In this document: positions 1 through 7,724 of the stretch, piece after piece | Numbering within the stretch: the first letter of the stretch is position 1 | Layout: each line of letters begins with the position of its first letter | Assembly (NCBI GenBank): GCA_018713505.1 | Contig: DVOL01000047.1 | Span: forward strand, 1 to 8,692 | Length of the DNA stretch: 8,692 bases | Direction of reading: 5' to 3' | Origin: Faeciplasma avium | Lineage (GTDB): Bacteria > Bacillota > Clostridia > Oscillospirales > Ruminococcaceae | Program-made: the position numbers and the translations under genes | The notes under the pieces: generated by a model | Database searches by the model: none | What the model was told of the DNA's origin: nothing | The model's input: the letters and a program-made list of their open reading frames with translations, nothing else

Positions 1-403
1 TTATCATGTCAGCCTCTGCCTTTTCCATTATCCTAAGGCCGGGACGGAAGCCGGTGCCGATTAGATTGTTCCTTACCATATCGAAGCAGAAGGAGTTAAT
101 CGTGCATATGCTGGCAAGACCCAAAAGCGCCTGCTGGCTCTGGAGCCAGTCGCTGTCCGGGTTTTTGTCCCCCGCCTCCTCCAAAGCGTTAGCCAGCTTC
201 TCTCTCATCTGGTCGGCGGCGTCGTTTGTAAAGGTGACGGCAAGGATTGAATCCGCCGGGACGCCCAAGCTCTTATCAGACAGTATTCGTATAGTCCTCT
301 CGACAAGCACGGCGGTCTTTCCGCTTCCTGCCGCCGCCGAGACAATCACCGGCTCCCTGAAGCTGTTTATTGCGCTTAGCTGCTCGCTTGTCCACTCAGG
401 CAT
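1..403 (-). CDS. addA: ATP-dependent helicase/nuclease subunit A (AddA), N-terminal part
   Basis: This is the first 134 codons of AddA, the motor and nuclease subunit of the AddAB helicase-nuclease that resects double-strand breaks for RecA loading. The gene runs off the left edge. Seen in the translation: a Q-motif-like WTSEQLSAI at residues 4-12, a perfect Walker A AAAGSGKT at 23-30 with the ATP-binding lysine K29, a UvrD-family motif Ia VTFTNDAADQM at 56-66, and TINSFC around residue 100, matching the usual S-T-I-H-S-F-C block of UvrD/AddA proteins. The UvrD-like helicase continuation and the C-terminal RecB-type nuclease domain lie outside the window. The ATG at 401-403 follows an AGGAGG at 410-415 with 6-7 nt spacing. 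The start overlaps the end of addB by 8 bp, so translation is probably coupled. The addB-addA order is the standard Firmicutes arrangement. Confidence 0.95.
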   Translation of the reverse strand, partial: MPEWTSEQLSAINSFREPVIVSAAAGSGKTAVLVERTIRILSDKSLGVPADSILAVTFTNDAADQMREKLANALEEAGDKNPDSDWLQSQQALLGLASICTINSFCFDMVRNNLIGTGFRPGLRIMEKAEADMI

Positions 404-3400
404 CCTTATCCTCCTTTTTGCCGTTATCAAGCTCTATAAGCTCGAGAAGCCTGTATTTGTCCTCGGAGTCAAGCTCCCTGAACGACTGCCGCCTGTGATT
501 ACAGCAGTCGGAGTATTCGCAAAAGCTGCACTCAGAGCGTCCTCCCTTTCCGACCGGCATAGGCGATATCCTGCCGCCGACAAGCCCTGAGCCGAACTCC
601 CTAAGCTTTTCAAGGGCAAAGTCCTCGAGGAGTAGAAAGCTCCTTTTTGGTATCAGGCAGGAGCCGGAAAGCTCACCTGACTTTGTCATTGTGACGGGAG
701 CAAAGACTCCGCTGAGGCTGCTGTCCATGGCGTACGGTGAGAAGCCGTCGTCGACAATCAGCCCGGAGCGCCTTAGCTGCTTGAAGGAGCGCTGCTGCCT
801 TGTCAAAAGCGAGGTTTCGGGATCGTAGTCATCCTTACAGCTCAAAAATCCGGAGTTCATATAAAGCACGCCGGAGGGCGACATTTTGTTAAACTCAGTG
901 TCGGAGCCTCTTGTAAGAGCAGACATGTATATTAGCATCTGCAAATCAAGTCCGTTATAAAGCTCCTCCCATTTAAGGCTCTTTCCCCCGGTCTTATAGT
1001 CGATAATCCTTATGTACTCTGTGCCGTCCAAATCGGTGCTGACATCTATGCGGTCGACTATCCCTCTTATGCTGACATACTTTTCCCTTCCGCCGTCTCC
1101 TTTAAGAGGAAGCCTTAGTATGCTCCTTCCGCCGCCGGAGAGATCGTATTCAAATCTGACCGGCTTAAAGCTTGACAGCTTAAGCTCCTCCCTCAGATTT
1201 ATAAGTATCTCTAGGCAGGGTATTCTTAGCCTGCTGTAAACAGCCTCGAAGCCGGGAGTCTTCCCGAAGTCTCCGCCTAAATAAAGCTCCCTGTATTCTC
1301 TAAGGCAGCCGTCTATTCCGAGTGAAAGCTCGCCGTCAGACAGGGAGGTAAAGTCCTCCTTATGGCTGCTAAGCATCCTCTCAAAGACAAAATGCATAAC
1401 GCTTCCACGGTTTGCAGGGTCTATTCCAAGAGGTCTTACGGTTTTTAGCTTCAGCCCGTACTTCAAAAAATACTCATACGGACATTTGTTGTAAAGGTCA
1501 ACCCTGCTGGCGGTTATGTTGATGTCGCTCCCGCCAGAGGTGAAAAGACGGTCGGCAATTTCCGGCTCTAGGCTTCTTACCCTGCTCTGACCGGCAGCCT
1601 GAGCGAGCCTTTTTTCGTACTCCGGCAGGGTCATAAGAGCCTTTATCACCGAGAGCCTGGCTCCCTTGTCCATCCCGGAGGCGGTAAGATGATAGTAAGC
1701 CGCCCTGGGCGTGGAGAGATATAGCTCCCTTGGAAGAAGCTCTGCGTCCTTAGGGGCTATTCCTAAAGAGCTTATTATCCTTCTTACCGCCTGCGAGGGC
1801 CTTTGTCTGTTTCCCAGGCTGTCGCTGAGGGTGTAGCTTAAAACCAGCCTATCCCTAGGAGCGGTCAGCGCCTTAAAGCAGTACAGCCTTTCGGCGTCCA
1901 GCCTCTCAAGCTGGCTCAGCTCGAACACTATGCCGTTCTTTTTTAGCGTCTCGGTGTCCGAGCCGCTCAATATACCCGTCCTTTTGATATCCATCGGGAA
2001 TTTTCTTTCGTTCAGTCCGAGCACAAACGCCGTCTTGACCGAGGGTATTACCGACCTGGAGGCGTCGTACACCGATATCGCCGAGAGCTTCTGCGGAGGG
2101 CTTGAAATAGTGAGCTGAGACATTATCACCCTCAAAAGCTCCAAAAAGGCGGTGAGACTGAGTCTCTGACTGCCGGCTATGGTGTATATGGAGGATATGC
2201 CCTCCATCAAAACCGTCCAGACCTGCTTAAACAGCCTTGCGGCTTCAAGCCGCTCGCCCTCGTCGGGAGACTCCATTATAAGCCTGTGTGCATTTCCCGG
2301 GAAATCCCACTCCTTTAAAAAAGCGTTAAAGGCAAGGCATATCTGGGCGGCTTCGGCTCCCGAGCAGGCGTCATGAAGCCTTTTTACCGGCTCTACAAGA
2401 CGCCTTCTTATCCTGTTCAGCTCCTCTAGGCTGACCTTTTCCCAGTCTGCCGAAAAATCGCTCAGCCAGACATCGCCGTCTATATTCCAGCGGACTGCAT
2501 ATTCCTCGAGGAGAATTATCTCCTCCTCGGTAAAGCCGGAAAACGGCGACCTAAGCAGTCCCAAAAGCCTTTCGGTATTCGGCCTTCTCGACGCCGCAGC
2601 CTCTATTGCCATGAAGATGAACACCATCGCCGAGGCGTCGCAGGCCCTTGACTTCCAGTCGATAAAGTAAGGAAGCCCGTATCTTTCAAAGGCGGACTCT
2701 AAAGCGCCCATGTAGGAATCGACATCTCTTACTATGACGGCAATATCCGTGCAGCCGCAGACGCCCTCGGATATAAGCGCCCTTGCTGCTGCGGCGCACA
2801 GCTCTGCCTCCTCGTATACGGTTTTTGCGTGGATGATTTCTACGCCCTCGCATGACGGGCCGGTCTGCCTTTTACGAAGCATAACCGACTCTACAGACCT
2901 TATACCCTCAGCCCTTGGAGCCTCCTCCGAGATTTCAAGCTGCTCGCAGAATGCTCCAAGCTCTTCTGCCGCCTGCAAAAGCCTTTTCTTGGTGGAGTAC
3001 ACCGTGCTGTATACGCTGGCTCCCTGAGGCTTTAAATCCTTCGGGAGGTTTAAGGATACCGTGACGGCGGCGGCTGAGGAAAGCATCCTTTTGATAAAGT
3101 CGAGCTCGTCCTTGGAGTAGCTGTCAAACCTGTCTATGAATACATGGCTGCCTCTGAAAAAGTCATGCCTTTGCGATAATTCGGCTCCGATTCCGACAAG
3201 AGAGCTTTCATCTCTTAGACCTCTTGATTTAAGCTCCTGTATGTAAAAGCCGTATATTGCGGCTATATCCGACAGCTTGTCCCTAAGAGTGCCCTCCAGC
3301 CGTGACAGATAGCCTTCAAGAAGCTCGCTTGTCGCTCCGCTTCTTATAAGCCCGTCAATGATTTCGGACATCTCGCCGATAAAGGAGGGTCTTTTTGCCG

Positions 3401-3740
3401 CCCTGTCAAGAGCTGTAAGCCCCTTTTCCTTTATCGCCCTCCTGACGGAAAGGAACATCAAGGACAGCCGCTCAGCCTTTTTTATAAGGACTCCCTTATC
3501 CGTCCCGTAGCTTACTATGAGCTCCTCGGCGAGCTTTTTAAAGCTCGATATCCTGACGAGGTTAAACTCCTTCGGTCCAAGCTCGCAATAAAGCCTTTTG
3601 TCAAACTCAAAGGAGAACTGGTCGGGCACTATGCAGATTATGCCGTGAGCATTCTCGCCGGAGGATAAGAGCCTTTTTATCTCCCTCGAATAGTATTCAA
3701 GCTTATCCTCCGGGGTTTTACCGAACACCAGCCTTAGCAT
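396..3740 (-). CDS. addB: ATP-dependent helicase/deoxyribonuclease subunit B (AddB)
   Basis: AddB, 1114 aa, partner of AddA in double-strand-break resection and Chi recognition. The length is normal for the family (about 1100-1170). The N-terminus (LRLVFGK, then IICIVPDQFSFEFDKRL) aligns with the AddB start, but the expected GRxGSGKS Walker A is replaced by GKTPEDKL, so ATP binding here is probably lost. The C-terminal RecB-type nuclease is intact: GIVDRID (D896, D899), IIDYKTG (D914, K916) and LQMLIYM. The four iron-sulphur cysteines are present: C753 in NKCPYEYF, and C1071-x2-C1074-x5-C1080 near the C-terminus, the spacing known from Bacillus subtilis AddB. The start is ambiguous: a TTG at 3743 lies in frame directly before ATG 3740. 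I chose ATG because GGAGGT at 3747-3752 sits 6 nt from it and only 3 nt from the TTG. The gene lies 25 bp after spoIIR and overlaps addA. Confidence 0.95.
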   Translation of the reverse strand: MLRLVFGKTPEDKLEYYSREIKRLLSSGENAHGIICIVPDQFSFEFDKRLYCELGPKEFNLVRISSFKKLAEELIVSYGTDKGVLIKKAERLSLMFLSVRRAIKEKGLTALDRAAKRPSFIGEMSEIIDGLIRSGATSELLEGYLSRLEGTLRDKLSDIAAIYGFYIQELKSRGLRDESSLVGIGAELSQRHDFFRGSHVFIDRFDSYSKDELDFIKRMLSSAAAVTVSLNLPKDLKPQGASVYSTVYSTKKRLLQAAEELGAFCEQLEISEEAPRAEGIRSVESVMLRKRQTGPSCEGVEIIHAKTVYEEAELCAAAARALISEGVCGCTDIAVIVRDVDSYMGALESAFERYGLPYFIDWKSRACDASAMVFIFMAIEAAASRRPNTERLLGLLRSPFSGFTEEEIILLEEYAVRWNIDGDVWLSDFSADWEKVSLEELNRIRRRLVEPVKRLHDACSGAEAAQICLAFNAFLKEWDFPGNAHRLIMESPDEGERLEAARLFKQVWTVLMEGISSIYTIAGSQRLSLTAFLELLRVIMSQLTISSPPQKLSAISVYDASRSVIPSVKTAFVLGLNERKFPMDIKRTGILSGSDTETLKKNGIVFELSQLERLDAERLYCFKALTAPRDRLVLSYTLSDSLGNRQRPSQAVRRIISSLGIAPKDAELLPRELYLSTPRAAYYHLTASGMDKGARLSVIKALMTLPEYEKRLAQAAGQSRVRSLEPEIADRLFTSGGSDINITASRVDLYNKCPYEYFLKYGLKLKTVRPLGIDPANRGSVMHFVFERMLSSHKEDFTSLSDGELSLGIDGCLREYRELYLGGDFGKTPGFEAVYSRLRIPCLEILINLREELKLSSFKPVRFEYDLSGGGRSILRLPLKGDGGREKYVSIRGIVDRIDVSTDLDGTEYIRIIDYKTGGKSLKWEELYNGLDLQMLIYMSALTRGSDTEFNKMSPSGVLYMNSGFLSCKDDYDPETSLLTRQQRSFKQLRRSGLIVDDGFSPYAMDSSLSGVFAPVTMTKSGELSGSCLIPKRSFLLLEDFALEKLREFGSGLVGGRISPMPVGKGGRSECSFCEYSDCCNHRRQSFRELDSEDKYRLLELIELDNGKKEDKDA

Positions 3741-3746
3741 CAAGAC

Positions 3747-3752
3747 ACCTCC
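3747..3752 (-). promoter_or_regulatory. Shine-Dalgarno site deciding the addB start
   Basis: The minus strand reads GGAGGT here, 6 nt before ATG 3740 and 3 nt before an in-frame TTG at 3743. The spacing favours the ATG. Confidence 0.7.
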
Positions 3753-3765
3753 ATAAGCCCATAAT

Positions 3766-4389
3766 TTATCCCTGGGTAAGCCTTTGGCTTCCCTTAAAAA
3801 ACGCCTTTATCCTCTCAAAAAGCTCAAAGCAGAATATTTTGTATTTAAACTCCTCCGGCTCGCAGATAATAGCAAGCTCCTCGTCGGTCAGGACCTTGAT
3901 ATCCTCAAGCCGTGACGAGCCGGATATGCAAAGCGAGGGATACAGCACGCACCACCAGTTTTTACCCTTGGCGTCACCCAGCCTTATGCAAAGGCAGTCG
4001 TACTCCCCTGCCGGAAGCGTGAAGCCGTCATACTCCCGCCTGTTTGCATAGGCGGTCTCTATGCTGATGTCTACATAGCCCGGCTCGTCCTCTCTGTCTA
4101 TTGATTCTAAGACAAGACGGCTTATTCTTTCCGACTCCATGCTTAAAAGCGTCATTACCTCCTGCTTTGAGCCTGCACCGGCTTCCTTTAGCCTTTTTTC
4201 AAGGTAGCCTATTACGGCGTCTCTGGCGGCAAGCTTCTCTGACTGAGCCTCCTCGCAATCAGAATCCGCTATTACATGAATCCTTAAAAGCTTGTCGGCT
4301 AGCGACCTCACCTCTTGACCCTCCGACACCGAGCCTGCGACCGCTAAAACAAAAAGAGCGATTCCAAACGAATACAAAAGCTTTTTCAT
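3766..4389 (-). CDS. spoIIR: Stage II sporulation protein R (SpoIIR)
   Basis: SpoIIR, 207 aa from ATG 4389. In B. subtilis it is made in the forespore under sigma-F, is exported to the intermembrane space, and triggers SpoIIGA to cleave pro-sigma-E in the mother cell. Seen here: an N-terminal MKK followed by a hydrophobic stretch at about 4-20 (secretion signal or anchor), then the family blocks LLRIHVIADSD (34-44), DGFTLPAGEYDCL (121-133) and GKNWWCVLYPSLC (142-154). An upstream in-frame ATG at 4401 would add VSR-M. The only SD-like sequence, AAAGGA at 4402-4407, abuts that codon with no spacing but lies about 12 nt from ATG 4389, which also gives the more typical MKK signal start. A sigma-F-like promoter lies at 4416-4445. 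The protein is an endospore-specific marker, so it indicates a spore former or a recent descendant of one. Confidence 0.93.
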   Translation of the reverse strand: MKKLLYSFGIALFVLAVAGSVSEGQEVRSLADKLLRIHVIADSDCEEAQSEKLAARDAVIGYLEKRLKEAGAGSKQEVMTLLSMESERISRLVLESIDREDEPGYVDISIETAYANRREYDGFTLPAGEYDCLCIRLGDAKGKNWWCVLYPSLCISGSSRLEDIKVLTDEELAIICEPEEFKYKIFCFELFERIKAFFKGSQRLTQG

Positions 4390-4415
4390 ACGGCTGACCA
4401 TTCCTTTCTATCAGG

Positions 4416-4445
4416 AATTATTGCCGTATTTTACCAGTTATATTC
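4416..4445 (-). promoter_or_regulatory. Candidate sigma-F-type promoter of spoIIR
   Basis: On the minus strand, GAATA (4441-4445) is separated by exactly 15 bp from GGCAATAATT (4416-4425). This resembles the forespore sigma-F pattern, a GYATA-like -35 and a GGnnAnAnT-like -10 with about 15 bp between. It sits in the 72-bp gap between mreB and spoIIR, and transcription would start near 4409, about 20 nt before ATG 4389. spoIIR is a known sigma-F target in B. subtilis. The match is by eye, and the second base of the -35 and the last base of the -10 deviate. Confidence 0.5.
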
Positions 4446-4461
4446 ATCCGGCAGGAGGCTT

Positions 4462-5475
4462 TTAGCTGCTGAAAACAGAAATCCTCTCGAAGCCGTTTCT
4501 TAGCTGGTCTCTTAAATGGAACGCCCGGCTTGTACCCCTTGCGACGCAGCCAAGAGGGTCCTGAGCTATCCTGCACTTTACCCCGGTCTCCCGGTAGATA
4601 TACATATCTATTCCTCTTATCAGTGCGCCGCCTCCGGCTATCAGTATTCCATCCTCGTAAATATCCCCTATCAGCTCTGGAGGGGTGCTCTCAAATACCG
4701 ACAGGACGGTCTCAACTATCCTTGACAGGTCCTCGCCTATTGCGTTGTAGATATCAGCCTCGCTCACAGGAGCTGAAGCAGGCATACCGTTTATAAGGCT
4801 TCGTCCCTTTACGGTGCCAGCCTCCTCTGCGCTCGGCCAGAAAGCATTGGCGTATTCAAGCTTTAACGCCTCCGCCGACCTCTCGCCTATCAAAAGCTTA
4901 TAATACTCCGAATAATACCTTACTATCGAGGAATCAAAAAGGTTTCCTCCGCATTTTACCGACGCTGAGGCGACAATCCCTCCCAAGGAGGTTACGGCGA
5001 CATCCGTAGTGCCTCCCCCGATGTCTACAACCATATGTCCGAAGGGCTTTAGAATGTCCGCTCCTGCGCCCATAAGAGCCGCAACCGGCTCATCCAGAAG
5101 GTATACCGTTCTAGCTCCCGCCTGGACGGCGGTCTCCACCACCGCACGCCTTTCGACCTCGGTAATCTTGGTCGGGACGCACATTATTATTCTCGGATTA
5201 ATAAGACGCTTGCCGATAACCTTTAGTATGCACCGGCGTATCATCTCCTGAGCCATATCGTTGTTTGTTATCACTCCGTCCCTGAGCGGCTTAATAACAG
5301 CTATATGCCCGGGAGTTCGTCCCAGCATCGAGTACGCCTCCTTGCCGAATGCCGCCACGGTTTTTGTCCTTAGATTATATGCTATAACCGTAGGCTCGTT
5401 CAAAACAGCCGTTCCGCCGGAGGTTATAATTATGTTCGAGGTTCCAAGGTCTATGCCAAGGTCAAGAAAGGACAC
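4462..5475 (-). CDS. mreB: Divergent MreB-family actin-like protein
   Basis: Actin-fold ATPase of the MreB/Mbl/MreBH family, 337 aa, which in relatives forms membrane-bound filaments guiding side-wall peptidoglycan synthesis. Seen: phosphate-1 loop GIDLGTSNIII (7-17), VPTKITEVERRAV (100-112), phosphate-2 loop VVDIGGGTTDVA (149-160) and adenosine motif GILIAGGGALIRGID (276-290). Several usually conserved spots differ: IEEP is LDEP (127-130), the GDEMD-like segment is GGNLFD (176-181), and DGVIADF/Y is DGVITNN. It may therefore be a paralogue rather than the main MreB; no mreC or mreD is adjacent. The start is uncertain. AGGAGG at 5482-5487 touches an ATG at 5481, but lies 6 nt before a GTG at 5475, which gives MSFLDLGIDLGT, matching the short N-terminus of known MreBs. 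ATG 5481 (339 aa) is the alternative. The 5' end overlaps recD2 by 14 bp. Confidence 0.88.
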   Translation of the reverse strand: MSFLDLGIDLGTSNIIITSGGTAVLNEPTVIAYNLRTKTVAAFGKEAYSMLGRTPGHIAVIKPLRDGVITNNDMAQEMIRRCILKVIGKRLINPRIIMCVPTKITEVERRAVVETAVQAGARTVYLLDEPVAALMGAGADILKPFGHMVVDIGGGTTDVAVTSLGGIVASASVKCGGNLFDSSIVRYYSEYYKLLIGERSAEALKLEYANAFWPSAEEAGTVKGRSLINGMPASAPVSEADIYNAIGEDLSRIVETVLSVFESTPPELIGDIYEDGILIAGGGALIRGIDMYIYRETGVKCRIAQDPLGCVARGTSRAFHLRDQLRNGFERISVFSS

Positions 5476-7723
5476 CTTCATCCTCCTCACTTGCGCCGTC
5501 AGGTGCGTTATTACCGTAATATTCCCTTATGAGAGTCTCCAAAAGTGTGTAGCGGTTCATTCTTCTGTTGTTGTTTACCATATACTCTATCCGCTTGGAG
5601 GAGCCTACAAGCACTATAAGCCTTTTAGCCCTGGTGACGGCGGTGTAGAGAAGATTTCTAAAGTACAGCTTGTCGTATCCGCCGAGAATAGGCATAATCA
5701 CAGCCTCAAACTCGCTCCCCTGACTCTTGTGGACGGTAGCGGCATAGGCAAGCTCTAGGTTTTCAAGGCTTGAAAGGCTGTAGCTGCAGAGCCTGCCGTC
5801 AAAATCTATCTCCATTATCCCAAGAATCCTGTTGAGCATCCTTATGACTCCAATATCGCCGTTGAAGATTCCGCTGCCCTTTTCGCCGTCCTTTTTCCAC
5901 TCGAGGTCATAGTCGTTTTTAATCTGCATGACCTTGTCCCCGGTGCGGAAGGTGTACAAAAGCGTTTTAATCTCCGACTTATCTTTAGAGGGCGGGTTAA
6001 GCTCCGCCTGAAGCCGCTTGTTAAGCTCCACGGTGCCCAAGGGTCCCTTTCTTGTGGGAGTCAGCACCTGGATGTCGTCTATCGGGGAAAAGCCGTAGGC
6101 GTTAGGGAGCCTTTCGGTGCACAGCTCCACGGTAAGGCTCATGGCGGACTCGAAGTCGAGCCGCTGTAAAAAGAAGAAATCGTCAAAGCTTCTTGAAAGC
6201 TCAGGCATAACGCCCTTTACTATCCTGTGGGCATTTGTGACTATCGCACTCTGGGACGCCTGGCGGAAAATCTCGGTGAGCGAGATAACCGGCAGCCGTC
6301 CGCTTTTTATCAGGTCGTGAAGGACATTTCCCGCTCCGACCGAGGGGAGCTGGTCGCTGTCCCCCACCATTATGAGCTTGCAGTTTATGCCAAGCGCACG
6401 AAGAAGCGCCTCAAAAAGAAGCGAGTCCACCATCGACATCTCGTCTATCACCACGGCGTCGCACTCGAGGGGATTCAGCTCGTTATGCTCAAAGCTCATG
6501 CTTCCGTTCTGTCCCGGTCTTACTCCTAGGAGCCTATGTATCGTCTTTGCCTCGTAGCCGGTGAGGTCTGAGATTCTCTTTGCGGCTCTTCCCGTGGGAG
6601 CGCATATCATAACCCTAAGACCCTGCTGCTCAAGAAGCGAGATTATAGCCTCAAGAGCTGTTGTCTTTCCCGTTCCCGGGCCGCCGGTGAGAATCATAAA
6701 GCCCTTTGAAAGTGCGGTGTTTATTGCAAGCCTTTGCTCCTTAGCGTAATTTATTCCGTGCCCCCTTTCCGCAAGGTCGATTACATCGTCGTAGTTTATC
6801 CTTGTATCATAGGCAAGGGTGTTCATTATGCTGAGCCGTCTTGCGATATAATCCTCTGCGACATAAAGCTCTTTAAGCATGATGTAGCTTTTGCTATTGC
6901 TTTTCGCTATGTAAAGACCGTTGTCCTCCGGCTCATCCTCTATTGCCTCAAGGATTTTATCCCTGTCCAGGGACAAAAGCTTAGAGGCGGTGTCCAAAAG
7001 CTTATTTAAAGGCAGACATGAATGTCCGGCATAGGAGTTTTCCAAAAGTATGTATCTTACTCCCGCAATTATTCTTATCCGGCTGTCTGAAAACTCGCCG
7101 ATTCTTCCAGCCAGCTCCTCGGCGCTGTTAAAGGGAAGCCCGATAGACGCATCGCATAGAATATACGGGTTGCTGTTAATAAGCTCTAAGGACGAGGCTC
7201 CGTATTTTCTCCATACCCTCACTCCGTATGAGGCTGAAAGTCCGCAGCCGGAGAAATAGTCAAGCACAGCCCTGAAGCCTATCACCTTTTTAAACTCAGA
7301 GCTGTAGCTAAGAGCCTTGGCAAGGGATATCCCCTGAATCTCGCCAAGGCGCTCAGGCTCGTTTTCAAGAATATCAAGCGTTTTTTCCCTGAACCTTTTT
7401 ACCATCGCCGCAGCGGTGACAGGACCTATCCCCTTGATTATCCCGCCCGCCAGAAATCTTTGTATCGCAGACGCCGTCTGCGGCAGGGAATGAACGCACG
7501 CCTCCGCCTTAAACTGCATTCCGAACCTTGGGTGAGAGGAAAAGGAGCCTGTAAGCTCCAGCTCCTCGCCCTCCTCGACATTTCCAAGCTCTCCGACCAC
7601 CGTAAGAGGCTCTCCCCCGTGGTCAAGAACGATAACGGCAAAGCCATTGTCGTCGTTTCTGTAGGTCACGCTGTCAACCGTGCCGGTTACCGTTTTCAGC
7701 TGGGCACTTCCTCTTCTGTCCAT
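5462..7723 (-). CDS. recD2: ATP-dependent RecD2-type DNA helicase
   Basis: RecD2 (RecD/TraA family, SF1B), 753 aa, a 5'-3' DNA helicase acting in recombination, replication-fork upkeep and repair in bacteria without RecBCD. Seen: an OB-like N-terminal region (about 10-77, with GTVDSVTYRNDDNGFAV), a helix-hairpin-helix region starting at GGIIKGIGPVTAAAMVKRF (93-111), Walker A GGPGTGKT (347-354, K353), APTGRAAKR (375-383), Walker B VIDEMSMVD (D427, E428), GDSDQLPSVG (454-463), TVHKSQGSE (663-671) and AVTRAKRL (695-702). All helicase motifs are intact and the length is normal. The frame is open up to 7825, but that extension overlaps the preceding gene and is not RecD2-like, so I used ATG 7723. 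This ATG follows the upstream TAA by one base (TAAAATG). The nearest SD-like AAAGGGG is about 14 nt away, so coupled translation is likely. Confidence 0.93.
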   Translation of the reverse strand: MDRRGSAQLKTVTGTVDSVTYRNDDNGFAVIVLDHGGEPLTVVGELGNVEEGEELELTGSFSSHPRFGMQFKAEACVHSLPQTASAIQRFLAGGIIKGIGPVTAAAMVKRFREKTLDILENEPERLGEIQGISLAKALSYSSEFKKVIGFRAVLDYFSGCGLSASYGVRVWRKYGASSLELINSNPYILCDASIGLPFNSAEELAGRIGEFSDSRIRIIAGVRYILLENSYAGHSCLPLNKLLDTASKLLSLDRDKILEAIEDEPEDNGLYIAKSNSKSYIMLKELYVAEDYIARRLSIMNTLAYDTRINYDDVIDLAERGHGINYAKEQRLAINTALSKGFMILTGGPGTGKTTALEAIISLLEQQGLRVMICAPTGRAAKRISDLTGYEAKTIHRLLGVRPGQNGSMSFEHNELNPLECDAVVIDEMSMVDSLLFEALLRALGINCKLIMVGDSDQLPSVGAGNVLHDLIKSGRLPVISLTEIFRQASQSAIVTNAHRIVKGVMPELSRSFDDFFFLQRLDFESAMSLTVELCTERLPNAYGFSPIDDIQVLTPTRKGPLGTVELNKRLQAELNPPSKDKSEIKTLLYTFRTGDKVMQIKNDYDLEWKKDGEKGSGIFNGDIGVIRMLNRILGIMEIDFDGRLCSYSLSSLENLELAYAATVHKSQGSEFEAVIMPILGGYDKLYFRNLLYTAVTRAKRLIVLVGSSKRIEYMVNNNRRMNRYTLLETLIREYYGNNAPDGASEEDEGVLS
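5482..5487 (-). promoter_or_regulatory. Shine-Dalgarno site deciding the mreB start
   Basis: A perfect AGGAGG on the minus strand lies inside the end of recD2. It directly abuts ATG 5481 (no spacing) and lies 6 nt from GTG 5475, so it fits the GTG best. It also shows that mreB is translated independently of, although overlapping with, recD2. Confidence 0.65.
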
Positions 7724-7724
7724 T

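Noticed and set aside
6..590. Plus-strand open frame opposite addA and addB
   Set aside because: Both minus-strand genes here carry clear family motifs (Walker A of AddA, Fe-S cysteines of AddB); the plus frame is a by-product of their codon use.
5261..5758. Plus-strand open frame opposite mreB and recD2
   Set aside because: It lies antisense to conserved parts of two well-supported genes and has no recognisable motif.
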